Shown piece by piece: positions 36,721 through 48,200 of a stretch of 64,000 nt of DNA. Where the stretch lies: NCBI GenBank assembly GCA_002914845.1, contig JXTC01000252.1, forward strand, positions 76,433-140,432, written 5' to 3'. The DNA comes from Trema orientale (taxonomy: Eukaryota; Streptophyta; Magnoliopsida; Rosales; Cannabaceae). The position numbers and the translations under genes are program-made. A model generated the notes under the pieces. The model ran no database searches. It saw only the letters and a list, made by a program, of their open reading frames with translations, and was not told where the DNA came from. Numbering within the stretch: position 1 is the first letter of the stretch; each line of letters starts with the position of its first letter.

Positions 36721-39014
36721 TTACACTCACTCACTCTCTCTCTCTCTCTTTATCTTTCTCTCTCTCTATCTCTAAACAGTCTGCCGATGCTGCCAGTTGC
36801 AGAGAGAGATTAGAGAGGCTCTCAGCTCTCTCAGAGGCTAATAGGCTTTTTTCTCTCTCTCTCTAGGTTCCTAATGAGCTAAGACCCTATTATTATTATA
36901 TATATTTGTATGTGTTTATACAGAGGTGTTTGGTGTGTGGTGTGTGTGAAGTGAATTGTGAAAGATGAAAATGAAAGTTGAAAGAGGGCAGGGAGAGGAC
37001 TGAGGAGGAAAGAGCAGAGGAGTACATGGGTGATGCTGGTTATGGTTATGGTTATAGTTATGGTTATGGTGGTGATCGTTTCTGGGTATCATCGTAGCTT
37101 ACGGTATCAAATTGCCTAAAATACGTAACCCTCCCTTTCACTCACTCACTCTCTCTCTCTCTCTCTCTCNAAACCTGTGCGGCCTCTTTACCTCGCCATT
37201 CGCGTGCCCTCCTTTTCCGCCCACTGTCAGTCAGATCGTTTTCTCTCTCTCTCTCTCTCTCTCTTTCTCACACACTCTCTCTTTGGTCTAATCTTGTTAT
37301 AGTCTAGTCTAGTCTAGTCTAGTCTAGTCGCCTCTTGTCCTCCTTTCTCTCTCTCTCTCTCTCTATCTCTCAGAATAGTGTATTCTCTCTCCACTCTCCA
37401 CTCTCTAGGCTCTGCTGGGTGTGTGGTTTTATTATATTTTGGGGTGGGATTGTTTCTCTTCTCCGGTTTTATTTTGGAGGAGTAGTACTAGTAGTATACT
37501 AAACTCTGTTCCATTCAAGCGTGGGTATAGCACAGGAGATGCGTAGAAGAACCAGAGTTTGGTTTTTGAGTATCGCTTGAATTACATAAGTGTAAGCCTT
37601 TTCAACTTTTGTGTACATAACAAGCTAATGGTTTTCGGTTCAATCGGCTATCTTTCTCTTTTTTTTTTTTTTTTTCAAGTTGATGATGATAAATGAAGTT
37701 TTGTTTCTTTTTTTACTCTTTTGTTTTCATTTTTCTTATAAATTTATTTTATGCTTGTGTATTGGAGTAAGATGTGACACAAGTCGTCATTTTTTTAAAA
37801 AAAAAATTTGATTTTCAAGAGAATAGATTTTGTTCAATTTAATCTGACGTTGTTTTATTCCTGTTATCTCTTTGGTCTAAACCTTTTGCTTTACTGGGAC
37901 CTTGGAGGGTTAAAGCCTATACAAAAGTTTCTATTTTTTTTCATGGGTCTTATCCGCAAGAAAATGTTGAGTTGTGTTTTCTTTTAAGTGTAATGAAATG
38001 CTGATATTGAAATAAGCGTACATTAATATCTGCTTCTTCTTTTATTTTTCTAATATTAAGTTCTCAAATTAACAAAACTAACGGATTTTGAGATTTTGGG
38101 TATTTTTGGATTCAAGTTCAATCAACACTAATTAAAATCAAAGCCGACTACTTTTTCTAATTTTTAACAAATGCCGAGAGCATGAGTTCTTCTTTAGCTA
38201 AAGCATAGCGAATAGTGGCAGTTCTTGTGAAAGTAATGGGAAATTTTTACACACTTTGTGTAAGATATATATCATATATGTATATATACTTTTGATGGTT
38301 TCCTCTTAAAAGATTTATGAAATCAAGAAACAACTTTTATGAATTTTGTTTTTCCTGAGGTAGTTCATTCCCCTTCTTTCTTTTGCTTTCTTTTTTTTTT
38401 TTTTTAAAAAAAAAATAATAAAATTAGTAATTACTTTTATTTTTCTGTCAACTTCCGAATTATATTATTTTGATTTATTCAGTGTTCAGTTGGTAGTGTA
38501 GTGTGTAATTAATTCTATCAAGTCCTTGTTTGTACCGACACAATGACCATGATGACTATCCTTTAGATAGAATTTCAAGCCACAAGTAGGGTCATTATGC
38601 TATCCTAGCAAATCTTCCATCTTAATTGAACGCAGGTTTATTAGAGCACTTATTTCAATCTTGTTTTGGAGAAAACCACACCCAAATTTAAGTTGATAGA
38701 TACACTGCTAAGATTTAAATATTTCAGAATGCCATCGCAAGTTAATAATCTGGAGATTAGTAAACATTGTTCGTCTGTTTGAATTTGAGTTGCAATTTTC
38801 TCCGAATCTGACTTGGATGGCCCATGTGTTTTTGTTCCTATGTTAAGACTCTTCTATGGTGAATCAAATTTGTAGGAAACAAAATTGTACCATTGTTGAA
38901 TATAGTCTTCATTAATTCGACTGACCCTTTGATTTTTGGTTGTGTGTGTTTGCCCAGATAACATTATGAAGAGTTTAGGTTTGCGGCAATGGACAGTGAT
39001 GAATGCAACTGGAA
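36721..39014 (+). other. AS1: AS1 5' leader with intron 37592-38957
   Basis: A long C/T-microsatellite-rich region (about 36730-37380, with (AGTCT)n at 37301-37330) is followed by a likely leader intron. The donor is AAGT/GTAAGC at 37592 and the acceptor TTTGCCCAG/ATAAC ends at 37957+1000, that is 38957. A 5' UTR intron is consistent with the family. The transcription start is uncertain; a TATA-like run lies at 36897-36905. Position 37170 is an unresolved N inside a CT repeat, so repeat length there is unreliable. The spliced leader keeps several upstream ATGs between 38966 and 39005. A Gly-Tyr-rich ORF at 37026-37097 may also be transcribed. Confidence 0.6.
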
Positions 39015-39043
39015 ATGAAGGAGAGACAGCGTTGGAGATCTGA
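38966..39043 (+). CDS. AS1 upstream ORF 1, 25 codons, overlapping the AS1 start
   Basis: It begins ATGAAGAGTTTAGG, lies in a different frame from AS1 and ends 29 bases inside the AS1 coding region. It would encode a 25-residue peptide starting [10 protein letters not shown] second in-frame ATG occurs at 38999. Translation is not shown by sequence; the position in the mature leader depends on the acceptor at 38957. Confidence 0.4.
   Translation: MKSLGLRQWTVMNATGNEGETALEI
38989..39018 (+). CDS. AS1 upstream ORF 2, nine codons, stop overlapping the AS1 ATG
   Basis: The ATG at 38989 has a strong context (G at -3 and G at +4) and encodes MDSDECNWK. Its TGA (39016-39018) overlaps the AS1 start codon as ATGA. 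This arrangement could allow reinitiation at AS1 or reduce its translation. It is in a different frame from both AS1 and uORF 1. Confidence 0.4.
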   Translation: MDSDECNWK

Positions 39044-40121
39044 AGAGGACGCATTGTTACGTGCATATGTGAAACAATATGGGCCGAGGGAGTGGAACCT
39101 CGTGTCACAGCGCATGAACACGCCCTTAAACAGAGACGCCAAGTCTTGTTTAGAAAGGTGGAAGAACTATCTCAAGCCTGGTATCAAGAAAGGTTCTCTT
39201 ACTGAAGAAGAGCAGCGTCTCGTCATCCGCCTACAGGCCAAGCACGGCAACAAATGGAAGAAAATTGCAGCTGAAGTCCCTGGCCGCACCGCAAAAAGGC
39301 TTGGCAAGTGGTGGGAAGTCTTTAAAGAGAAGCAGCAGAGAGAACAGAAGGAGAACAATAAGACAGCTGATCCGATTGAGGAGGGAAAGTACGATAGGAT
39401 TCTCGAAACTTTTGCTGAGAAGTTAGTGAAGGATCGGCCTGCCCCAGGTTATCATCTAATGGCAACTTCCAATGGTGGATTTATTAACACCGATCACCCA
39501 AATTCGTCACCTGCACCGACTCTGCTTCCTCCATGGCTATCCAATTCGAATGGCACGTCCGGTGTGAGGCCACCGTCCCCTTCAGTTACCTTGAGCCTTG
39601 CTTCCTCGACAGTTGCTGCGACTTCTCCCCCTATCCCCTGGCTGCAGCAAGAGAGAGGAGGAGTACCGGATACCGCTGCTACTCTTGTAATGGGCAATTT
39701 GCCATCCACTCATGCATCAATCCCTGCTGCTTGTGGAGAGAACTTGATTATGTCTGAGCTAGCAGAATGTTGTAGGGAGTTGGACGAAGGGCATCGGGCT
39801 TGGGCAGCGCATAAGAAGGAGGCGGCGTGGAGATTGAGAAGGGTGGAGTTGCAACTAGAGTCAGAGAAGGCGTGCCGGAGGCGGGAGAAGATGGAGGAGA
39901 TCGAAGCAAAGGTGAAGGCTTTAAGGGAAGAGCAGAAGGTTGCTTTGGAGAGGATTGAAGCAGAGTACAGGGAACAATTAGTGGGACTAAGGAGGGATGC
40001 AGAGGCTAAGGAGCAGAAGTTGGCTGAACAATGGACTGCTAAACACATGCGTCTCTCGAAATTTCTAGAGCAGATGGGATGTAGAACCTGCAGGCATGCT
40101 GATCAGCCCAACAGCCGGTAA
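39015..40121 (+). CDS. AS1: ASYMMETRIC LEAVES1 / PHANTASTICA-type R2R3 MYB
   Basis: Nuclear transcription factor that acts with the LOB-domain protein AS2 to silence class I KNOX genes and set leaf adaxial identity (family knowledge). One uninterrupted coding exon gives 368 aa, the normal length. The R2 repeat spans about residues 3-53 ([23 protein letters not shown]) and R3 about 54-107 ([29 protein letters not shown]). A low-complexity Ser/Pro linker holds the conserved IPWLQQ motif. The C-terminal block (about 250-355) is an Arg/Glu-rich coiled coil with [17 protein letters not shown] and QMGC near the end, used for AS2 binding and dimerisation. The start at 39015 gives the conserved MKERQRW terminus; an in-frame ATG four codons upstream (39003) has poor context. 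Translation is probably tempered by overlapping uORFs. Confidence 0.97.
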   Translation: MKERQRWRSEEDALLRAYVKQYGPREWNLVSQRMNTPLNRDAKSCLERWKNYLKPGIKKGSLTEEEQRLVIRLQAKHGNKWKKIAAEVPGRTAKRLGKWWEVFKEKQQREQKENNKTADPIEEGKYDRILETFAEKLVKDRPAPGYHLMATSNGGFINTDHPNSSPAPTLLPPWLSNSNGTSGVRPPSPSVTLSLASSTVAATSPPIPWLQQERGGVPDTAATLVMGNLPSTHASIPAACGENLIMSELAECCRELDEGHRAWAAHKKEAAWRLRRVELQLESEKACRRREKMEEIEAKVKALREEQKVALERIEAEYREQLVGLRRDAEAKEQKLAEQWTAKHMRLSKFLEQMGCRTCRHADQPNSR

Positions 40122-41029
40122 GAAAGACGTGTTATACTTGGTCGTTTCTCTGGGATTGAGTTGGGATTTCCGGTTGGTTTTTAAGTTTTTGTTAATTTCA
40201 ATATCTTATTTGGTTGATATTTGTGTGTATTCTATTCTGAAATGCTAAATTAAAGGTGTCTATTACATGTATACTGTTTTCTTGTTGCGCGGACTACTGA
40301 ATGGATGGAAGGTAGCCAATTTGCTGAATCTACATCATCTTTTTGCATCATGTCTTAAAAGGGTTTCTTATCTTTTTTCCATTGATCCGAACAATCCGAG
40401 TTTGATGACCTTTTTATTGGTTGGAAGTTGGAACTGTAATGGAAATGCTACGCTTTTAACAGCTTTATTAGCAAAATGACTTGTACATCTTAATGTTCAC
40501 GTGATTCAGTATTGATGGATATTGTTATATAGTATCATTCCAATCCAGACATCTGAGACTCCACGTCTTTTGATTCCATTTCTAATGACTTCTCGTTGAT
40601 CTTCCTCGTCTGAGGACTGCTGTACTTAGAAGCTGGGAAGTGCCAGATTTGTGAAGCCTTGTAAGAAAAGTTCCAATTGATTTCTAGAATGCATGAAAAA
40701 TATTTACAGGCGCGTGCCCTTGAAATGGTAATTACCAATCGAGTTTTGATGTTTCCAAGCACTAATTTTCTGTTGCTCCCATTGGAAGCGGATATGAGGG
40801 GTACACTACACTATCGAGTGGCTAAGAACATGTTGATGAGCCTCGGTTAAAAGTTTAAGCAAATTAAAATATAGATCACCAGCCAAATAAAAAGAAAATT
40901 AATAAGGCCATAAGGTAAGTACTAGGAAGAAGAAACTTAGGAAGAAGAAACTTAGGCCATTGGTGGCACTATTATTTGCCAGACTTTCTTCATTCTTTTA
41001 TTGTAAGGGATTTAATCCGAAGACCTTTA
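40122..41029. other. AS1 3' UTR and flank
   Basis: The first few hundred bases are presumably the AS1 3' UTR. No further gene was found. ORFs at 40267-40479 (+) and 40535-40762 (-) lack recognisable domains. Confidence 0.5.
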
Positions 41030-41172
41030 TATCGCTTTCGTTAGGGGTTTGAGGGTTGTGTGTGTTTGGGGGGTTAGGGGTTCAAACCTTGGTAGTGTGT
41101 GTGTGTCATTTTCCTTTAATTTGTAGTAAGTGGTGATTATTAGTTAAGCCCCACTTTAAAAAAAAAAAAAGG
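41030..41172 (+). mobile_element. tRNA-derived SINE, copy 3
   Basis: It carries a B-box-like GGTTCAAACC near 41089. The same tail as the 31.1-kb copy follows: TTTTCCTTTAATTTGTA, a short spacer, then ATTAGTTAAGCCCCACTTT and an A-run at 41158-41170. The tRNA-like head is altered by GT-rich expansion, so the 5' limit is approximate. It abuts a LINE remnant on the other strand. Confidence 0.65.
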
Positions 41173-41940
41173 CATTAACTCTAGAAGGCCGCAAGTTGAT
41201 CCGCCACCTGGTTACCTTCCTGAAAATATGAGAGCAGAGGACATAAATTAAAGTTAGCCTATGGATGCAGACGACCCATCGAGATCTCCACCTTCGAAAA
41301 ACCTCTAAAGATCTTTTATATAAAAGATTAGTAACAAACAGGGAGTCCAACTCAATCCAAAGATTATGCCAAGAATTATCACAAAGCCAATTCAATAGCC
41401 TTAATAACATCAACAATTTCTGCCACATGGGCATCTCCAGAGGACAAGGAGCCTGCAAAACGACCTCTAACGAAGCCTCTACAGTTTCCAAAAACTCCAC
41501 CAAATCCTGATGGTCCCGGGGCTCCCATAGTTGCACCATCCGTATTTTCTTTCACCCAAACTGCCAGTAGACTGGGATATATTGAGGGGCCTTTTTCAGA
41601 CAGCTTGGTACTCGGAGGTTCCTTAGAATCATGAGGTCCGAGATTGAGTTATTCATGACACCCGAGATTAAGTCGTTGGATTCTCTTACTGCAGTCAAAA
41701 CTTTAGCCAGTGAAGCAGAAATCACAATTAGTTTGTTCTCAAAAATCATAGAGTTTCTAGCATACCAAAATGATCCAGAATGTTGTGACAATGGCCACAT
41801 TACAAAGACCAAATATTTGATCGCTAAAACGTTGTATAAAAGCTTGGAGATCAATATGTGAATAGAAGAAAGGTCGATCGGGCAATTGAATATGGAGGAA
41901 AAGGAATTCCATATAATGACTGAATAGTAACATCTCAAAA
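41173..41940 (-). pseudogene. LINE (non-LTR retrotransposon) 3' remnant with RNase H-like domain
   Basis: On the minus strand, 41938-41552 encodes sequence typical of the region after plant LINE reverse transcriptases (NCPIDLSSIHILISKLL, then WYARNSMIFENK). It is followed by an RNase H-like region: NTDGATMGAPGPSGFGGVFG, then AEIVDVIKAIELAL, then after a frame change NLWIELDSL, and finally EGNQVADQLAAF. The domain order is intact, but a stop and frameshifts break it. The reverse transcriptase core is absent, consistent with a 5'-truncated copy. Confidence 0.75.
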
Positions 41941-42974
41941 ATAAGGCTATGATTGGCAGGAAGGAAAAAATTTGATGGAAAAGTGAGAGAGAAATTAAAA
42001 AATTGGGTCTTTTGATAAGAGGAGAAAAAGAAAAAAAAAAGAAAAAAGGAGAGAAATATGGAAGGAAAAAAAAAGCTGGGTCTACCTAAATTTTTTCCAC
42101 TCAAAAATAGAAAGAAAATAAGAATAAAAATATTTACAAAATTACTATTGTACTTAACTTTAAAAAAGTCTTAAAAATTTTTGACAATAGATCAAAACGT
42201 ACTTGACAATCCTAAAAGTATTATTTTAAAAAAAATCTTAAAAAAAAAAGTCATCTTAACAAGTTGGTCTTATTCATGTTATTTACTCTTGCCTAATCCT
42301 GTCAAGTGGGCGTGAGGGAATAGTTTGGCCCAAAAGTTTCATAGGCCGAATCATGGTAGTTGGGTCCAGAAAAATTGGTGGAGAGTTGTTCTGACCGACC
42401 CAAACTCTTGCCGAGTTCAAGTTTACCCCCAATGAGACAAACAAACCAGCACACCGACTGACTCCCGAGTGATGAAGGACAAATTAGAATGAAAAGGAAG
42501 CCAAAGCGTAACAACGACAGAGCATAATAGTAGTACCGTAGGAGTAGCGACTCGTGAGGATATGAAACGGTGAGTAACTAAGAAGCGTAAATAATCCCCC
42601 ACCCCACAGTCCCCACCCCCCACAAAAACCAAAAAAATAAAAAATAAAAAAAGAAGGGAAAGTATGATAATGAACAAACAAATAAATAAATAAATAAATA
42701 AATTATTATATATATTTATATATAGGGGGCTGAATCTGAAATAATTACTTGTACGCAATCAATCACTTATTAGTCGCTATTTGATACAAACTTATTATTA
42801 TGATTTATTTATATGTCCCTCATTTGGTTTGGTGTGGTATTTGTAAAGAGAGATTATTATTCTACTAAGGAGAGCTTGGCTTGGTGAACCGTCATAGAAT
42901 AAGTTTGTTTGTTGAAGCGCAGAGAGAAGAGAGAGGAAAGAACGTAATGGTCTCTCGCAAATTGAATTGAATTG

Positions 42975-43005
<31 letters not shown>

Positions 43006-43248
43006 GAGACAGATACATACAGAAGTTCGAAGAGGGTTAACAACAGGTTAGGGATTCATCGAGAGAGACTAAGAAGAGAAGAGAAGAGAAGAGAAGAGAA
43101 GAGAAAGAGTTAGGGTTTCAATTTGATTTGAATTCTAATTCTGTATGAAGAAGGAAGACGGTGGGGAATAGCGAAGCCTCTCGCCCGAGTCGCTCTTTGT
43201 GTTGCAGTTGCAGCCATTGGCTTTGGCTGCTTCTCTCTCTGACTGACT
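41941..43248 (+). promoter_or_regulatory. Intergenic, then PRT6 promoter and 5' leader
   Basis: The first part is AT-rich with purine-rich and A-runs and no gene. From about 42850 the sequence is probable promoter and leader of PRT6. It has a (TA)n(CA)n tract at about 42978-43005, a (GAAGA)n tract at about 43073-43104 and G/A-rich sequence up to the ATG. A short upstream ORF at 43145-43171 (MKKEDGGE) precedes the main start. Confidence 0.45.
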
Positions 43249-45179
43249 ATGGACATCGATTCACCTGCTGGATCTTCTGTACCATCTAAGCCCCGTGATC
43301 GAATCATACGGGTATGCCTCATGCCTCCCTCTTTCATTTGTTTATTTATTTTATTTATTTTTATTATTATAAGGATGGAAGGATCGATGGATGGATGGAT
43401 GGATGGATGTTATTTTGTTTTTCCTTTTTCTGTGTGTCAGTTTCTGTTTTTTTGTGGTTTGGTTTCCATAATGGATTAGATGAATGTATACATTATATTG
43501 TGATTGCTGTAGTAGTAGTAGTAGTTTGTATTTAATGAGATTGTAATGGAATCGAATGTGAGATGTTGTGATATGGGTTTATAGTTTTTTTTTGACATGT
43601 TTGCTTTTTACAATTTTGGACTGGACCAGAGGCTTATACTACTTGGAGTACCTGCGGAGTTACTTGATCAGCAACAGAGAGGCTTGCTTGCTTTTCTTAA
43701 GGACGATAAAGCTCGCTTACCGGAGGTGGCTTCGGCAATCTTACCCACCGATGAGGAGGTGGCCGAATCTCTTCTTGAGGCTAAGCCAGGCATTAGAAAA
43801 CAATTAGCAGGCCCCAACATGAAAAGTCGTTTCCGTGAGAGCATGTTATGGTTACAATGGTTGATGTTCGAGGCTGAACCAGCCACCGCCTTGAGGAACC
43901 TTTCCAAATTGAGTGTCGGGCAGCGTGGCGTATGTGGTGTTGTTTGGGGACAAAATGATTTAGCCTATAGGTGTAAAACTTGTGAGCAAGACCCAACTTG
44001 CGCAATCTGTGTTCCCTGTTTTCAGAATGGGAACCACAAGGACCACGATTACTCGGTTATTTATACGGGGGGAGGTTGCTGTGACTGTGGGGATGTGACG
44101 GCATGGAAGAGAGAAGGCTTTTGCTCAAAGCATAAAGGTGCAGAACAGATACAACCCCTTCCGGAGGAGTTTGCTGACTCCGTTGGTCCTGTTCTTGATG
44201 CTCTTTTTGCTTGTTGGCAAAACAAGCTATTGAGTGCAGAGACTATTTCTCAGGAAAACCCTAGAGCAGGCGATCGTGCTACGGAGCTGGAGCGTAAGAA
44301 GGTTGCAACTGAGCTGACGTTTGTGGTTGTTGAGATGCTTCTGGAGTTCTGTAAGCAGAGTGAGAGTTTGCTTAGTTTCATTTCTAGGAAGGTTTTCTCG
44401 TCAGTTGGTTTATTGGAGATTCTAGTTAGAGCAGAAAGCTTTGTAACTGATGGCGTTGTGAAAAAGCTCCATGAGTTGCTCCTCAGACTGCTTGGAGAAC
44501 CTATTTTCAAGTATGAATTCGCTAAAGTATTTCTAGGTTATTACCCAACTGTTATAAGTGAAGTCATAAAAGAGCGCAACAACCGTGCTTTGAAAAAGTA
44601 TCCACTGCTTTCTACATTCTCCGTGCAAATTTTTACAGTTCCAACTCTAACTCCTGGTCTTGTGAAAGAAATGAACCTTCTAACCATGTTATTGGGATGT
44701 TTGGGAGATATCTTCTTTTCTTGTGCTGGTGAAGATGGTCGTTTACAGGTAATGCATTACTTGCTGAAGTAAAACATACTTATGTTCCTTTCCACATGCT
44801 TTCTTTGCAATAGCAACTTGATCAACTCTATGACTAGTGCAACTGATAGTTCATTAGCTTGTTCTATATTTTCGAATAGAGTATTTATAATACTTCTTTC
44901 GGATTTCAAATGTTTGGTTATATTAATTCTATATATACTAAATTACATTGTCTGTTGAAGCAGTATATTATACTGGCAGAATTATTTGAAATTACTTAAA
45001 AAAAAGGTGGTGTAATCAAGATTACATTCTCCAGGAAATGGCAATAAACTATCTTTTATAGTATTTGTTTGAATATTTTTCTATGCCTTAATCTGGCTAA
45101 TCACATTTGCACCATTATTCTTATTTTGACGACGTATTACTCATTTCCCATACCATATACACAGACTTACTTATATATA

Positions 45180-45211
<32 letters not shown>

Positions 45212-48200
45212 ATACATATTTGTATATTTAGTTCTGCACGAGGAAATTCTGTATCCAACTATCCATGCATCAATCAACTACAGCTGTTTATTTTGGCATT
45301 CCTTTTTTTTATCCCAGCAATTAATGCAAAAACATGAAGGATATGAAACTCATCTTGCACTTGTTCTTTTTGCTCTATTATTCTTAACCCTTTTTTTTCC
45401 AAAACAAAAAAAAATTATTTATCTGTTTGTATTCGGAATGTAATCTTACGGTGGTCTGCTTTTCCAAGTATGCATATTTTCAGCAGAAAAAAAGCAATTA
45501 TTTTAATGCCTATTTGCATAAGAGCTTAAAGAACTTGGAACTGCAGCCATCCAGTTAATAACTTCACTTTTTTCTTAGAAGCTTTAAAAATAGCTGATAT
45601 ATATAGCTTAGTTATTATTTACTTTAATGAATGTGTTTATAAGTTCCAAATGATATGGTGTTTTTCATCCTTAGTTTTTAAGCAAATGGTCAAATCTGGA
45701 TGATATACTCATATGTTTCACTGAACCTCCTTTGGTTTTTACGGCAAAGTTCTTCTCTCTCTCTCATGCCTTTTATTTTTTTTTTCCTTGCAAGTTTTTC
45801 AGCATCTTTTTGGTTAAAGACTTACAGGCAGAGATTTATATTTTTCCCTTGCAGATTAGTAAGTGGGGGAATTTGCATGAGATTACCCTTCGTGTGGTTG
45901 AAGACATTCGTTTTGTCATGAGTCATTCTGGAGTGCCCATTTATGTAACCAGAGATCAACAAGATATCACAAGTACATGGATGAGGCTCTTGAGTTATGT
46001 GCAAGGGATGAACCCTCAAAAGAGAGAAACTGGGCTGCATATTGAAGAAGAAAATGAGCATATGCATTTGCCATTTGTATTGGGTCATGCTATTGCCAAC
46101 ATTCACTCTCTTTTGGTGGATGGAGCATTTTCGGTTACCAGCTGTGAAGATACAGACGATGAGATTGTCTTCAAATCATACAAGCAAGATAAAGATGATG
46201 GAGACAACCCAAGGTATTCAAAGGTAGGACGTCTGTCCCAGGAAAGTTCTGCATGCAGTGCAATTGGGAGGAGTAGTTCTTCTGTGTCATTGCCAAAGGT
46301 TGTTGAAAATAAATTAGAGTCTGCTTCTGGTCTCTTAGTTCCCCCATCTGTGACATGGTTAACACACGAGTGTCTAAGGGCCATTGATAATTGGTTGGCC
46401 GTTGATAATACATCTGGGGCTCTTCTTGGTGTATGGTCTCCAAGTGCAAGCATCTCCAGTAGCAATTTTTCAGCATTAAAGAAAACATTATCCAAATTTA
46501 GAAGAGGCAGATACATATTTGGTAGACTTGCCAGTTCAAGTGAAGATCATGGTGGGCAATCTTCTTCACATGCACAAAGTGGTTCCCGTTCGAGCAGTAA
46601 CTTGCAGAATGGCAGTACAGGGATAGAGAGTAGGTCAACTGTGACCAGTGAGAGTGGTTCAGTTAATTCTAGCCCATGTGCGAGCTTTGATGATAGTTCA
46701 GTTGAAGGTGATGTTGCGATGGATTCGGATGCTCTTCGGGTTCTGAGCATGTCGGATTGGCCTGATATAGTATATGATGTTAGTTCGCAGGATATATCAG
46801 TTCACATTCCTTTACATCGATTTCTTTCCTTGCTTCTACAGAAAGCAATGAGGAGATGTTTTGATGAATCTGTAGTGTCCAATATTTCTACTGCTTGTTC
46901 TGCGTTTTCATTGCCAATCTACACTGACTTCTTTGGACAAATTCTCAGTGGGTGCCATCCATATGGGTTTTCTGCCTTCGCTATGGAGCATCCACTAAGG
47001 ATTAGGGTGTTCTGTGCTGAGGTTCATGCTGGAATGTGGCGGAAGAATGGGGATGCTGCTATGTTATCTTGTGAGTGGTACCGTTCAGTACGTTGGTAAG
47101 TAGATTTATAGATTGCCTGTTTAAGGTGGAGGAAGCTCACCTGTTCAAAACACAGAGTATTAGCAATGTCACTTTGTATGATGACTGTACTAATGGCTCT
47201 TTTTCTTGGTGTATTACTGCAGGTCTGAACAGGGTTTGGAGCTTGATCTTCTTCTGTTGCAGTGCTGTGCTGCAATGGCTCCAGCTGATCCATACATAAA
47301 TAGAATTTTAGAACGCTTTGGGCTGTCAAACTACCTTTCTCTGTGTATTGAGCGCTCGAGTGAGTATGAACCAGTTTTAGTTCAAGAAATGCTCACGCTT
47401 ATCATACAAATTGTCAAAGAAAGGCGATTTTGTGGGCTAACTAAAGCTGAAAGTTTAAAAAGAGAGTTAGTTTACAAGTTAGCCATCGGTGATTCGACTC
47501 ATAGTCAATTAGTGAAATCTTTACCTCGTGATCTCTCCAAGTTTGAGCAGCTCCAGGAAATTTTGGATACCATTGCTGTGTATTCTAACCCATCTGGCTT
47601 CAATCAGGGGACCTATTCACTACGATGGACATTTTGGAACGAGCTGGATTTGTACCATCCTCGTTGGAACTCTAGAGATCTTCAAGTAGCAGAAGAGAGA
47701 TATTTGCGCTTTCGTGGTTCTTCTGCTTTGACTTGTCAGCTGCCAAGGTGGAGCAAGATTTATCCTCCTCTGAAGGGGGTAGCTAGAGTAGCTACTTGTA
47801 AAGCAGTCCTTGAAATTGTACGTTGTGTTCTGTTCTATGCTGTTTTCACAGACAGAACTGAATCACGTGCTCCTGATAGTGTTGTTTTAACTTCATTGCA
47901 CTTGCTCTCATTAGCCTTAGACATATGTTATCAACATAAGGAATCTAGTGACCTTTTCTCCTACAATAGAGATTCAATTCCTATGCTAGCTTTTGCTGGT
48001 GAAGAAATTAATGAGGGATCAAATTGTGGTGCTGGGAAGCAAAGTTTGTTGTCGCTTCTTGTCTTATTAATGAGGATGCATAAGAAAGAAAATCCAGAAA
48101 ACTTCTTGGATGCAGGCAGTTGTAATCTTGATTATTTAATTGAGAATTTGTTGAAGAAGTTTGCTGAGATTGATACTGGATGCATGACCAAACTGCAGCA

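Noticed and set aside
39003-39014. AS1 start four codons further upstream
   Set aside because: The family's conserved N-terminus begins MKERQRW at 39015, and the 39003 ATG has a poor context (T at -3).
39167-40048. Minus-strand ORFs of 63-112 codons inside AS1
   Set aside because: They are antisense to a fully supported exon and lack any domain.
42423-42758. 111-codon minus-strand ORF upstream of PRT6
   Set aside because: It is a low-complexity Phe/Leu/Ile-rich translation of A/T runs and repeats, with no recognisable domain.
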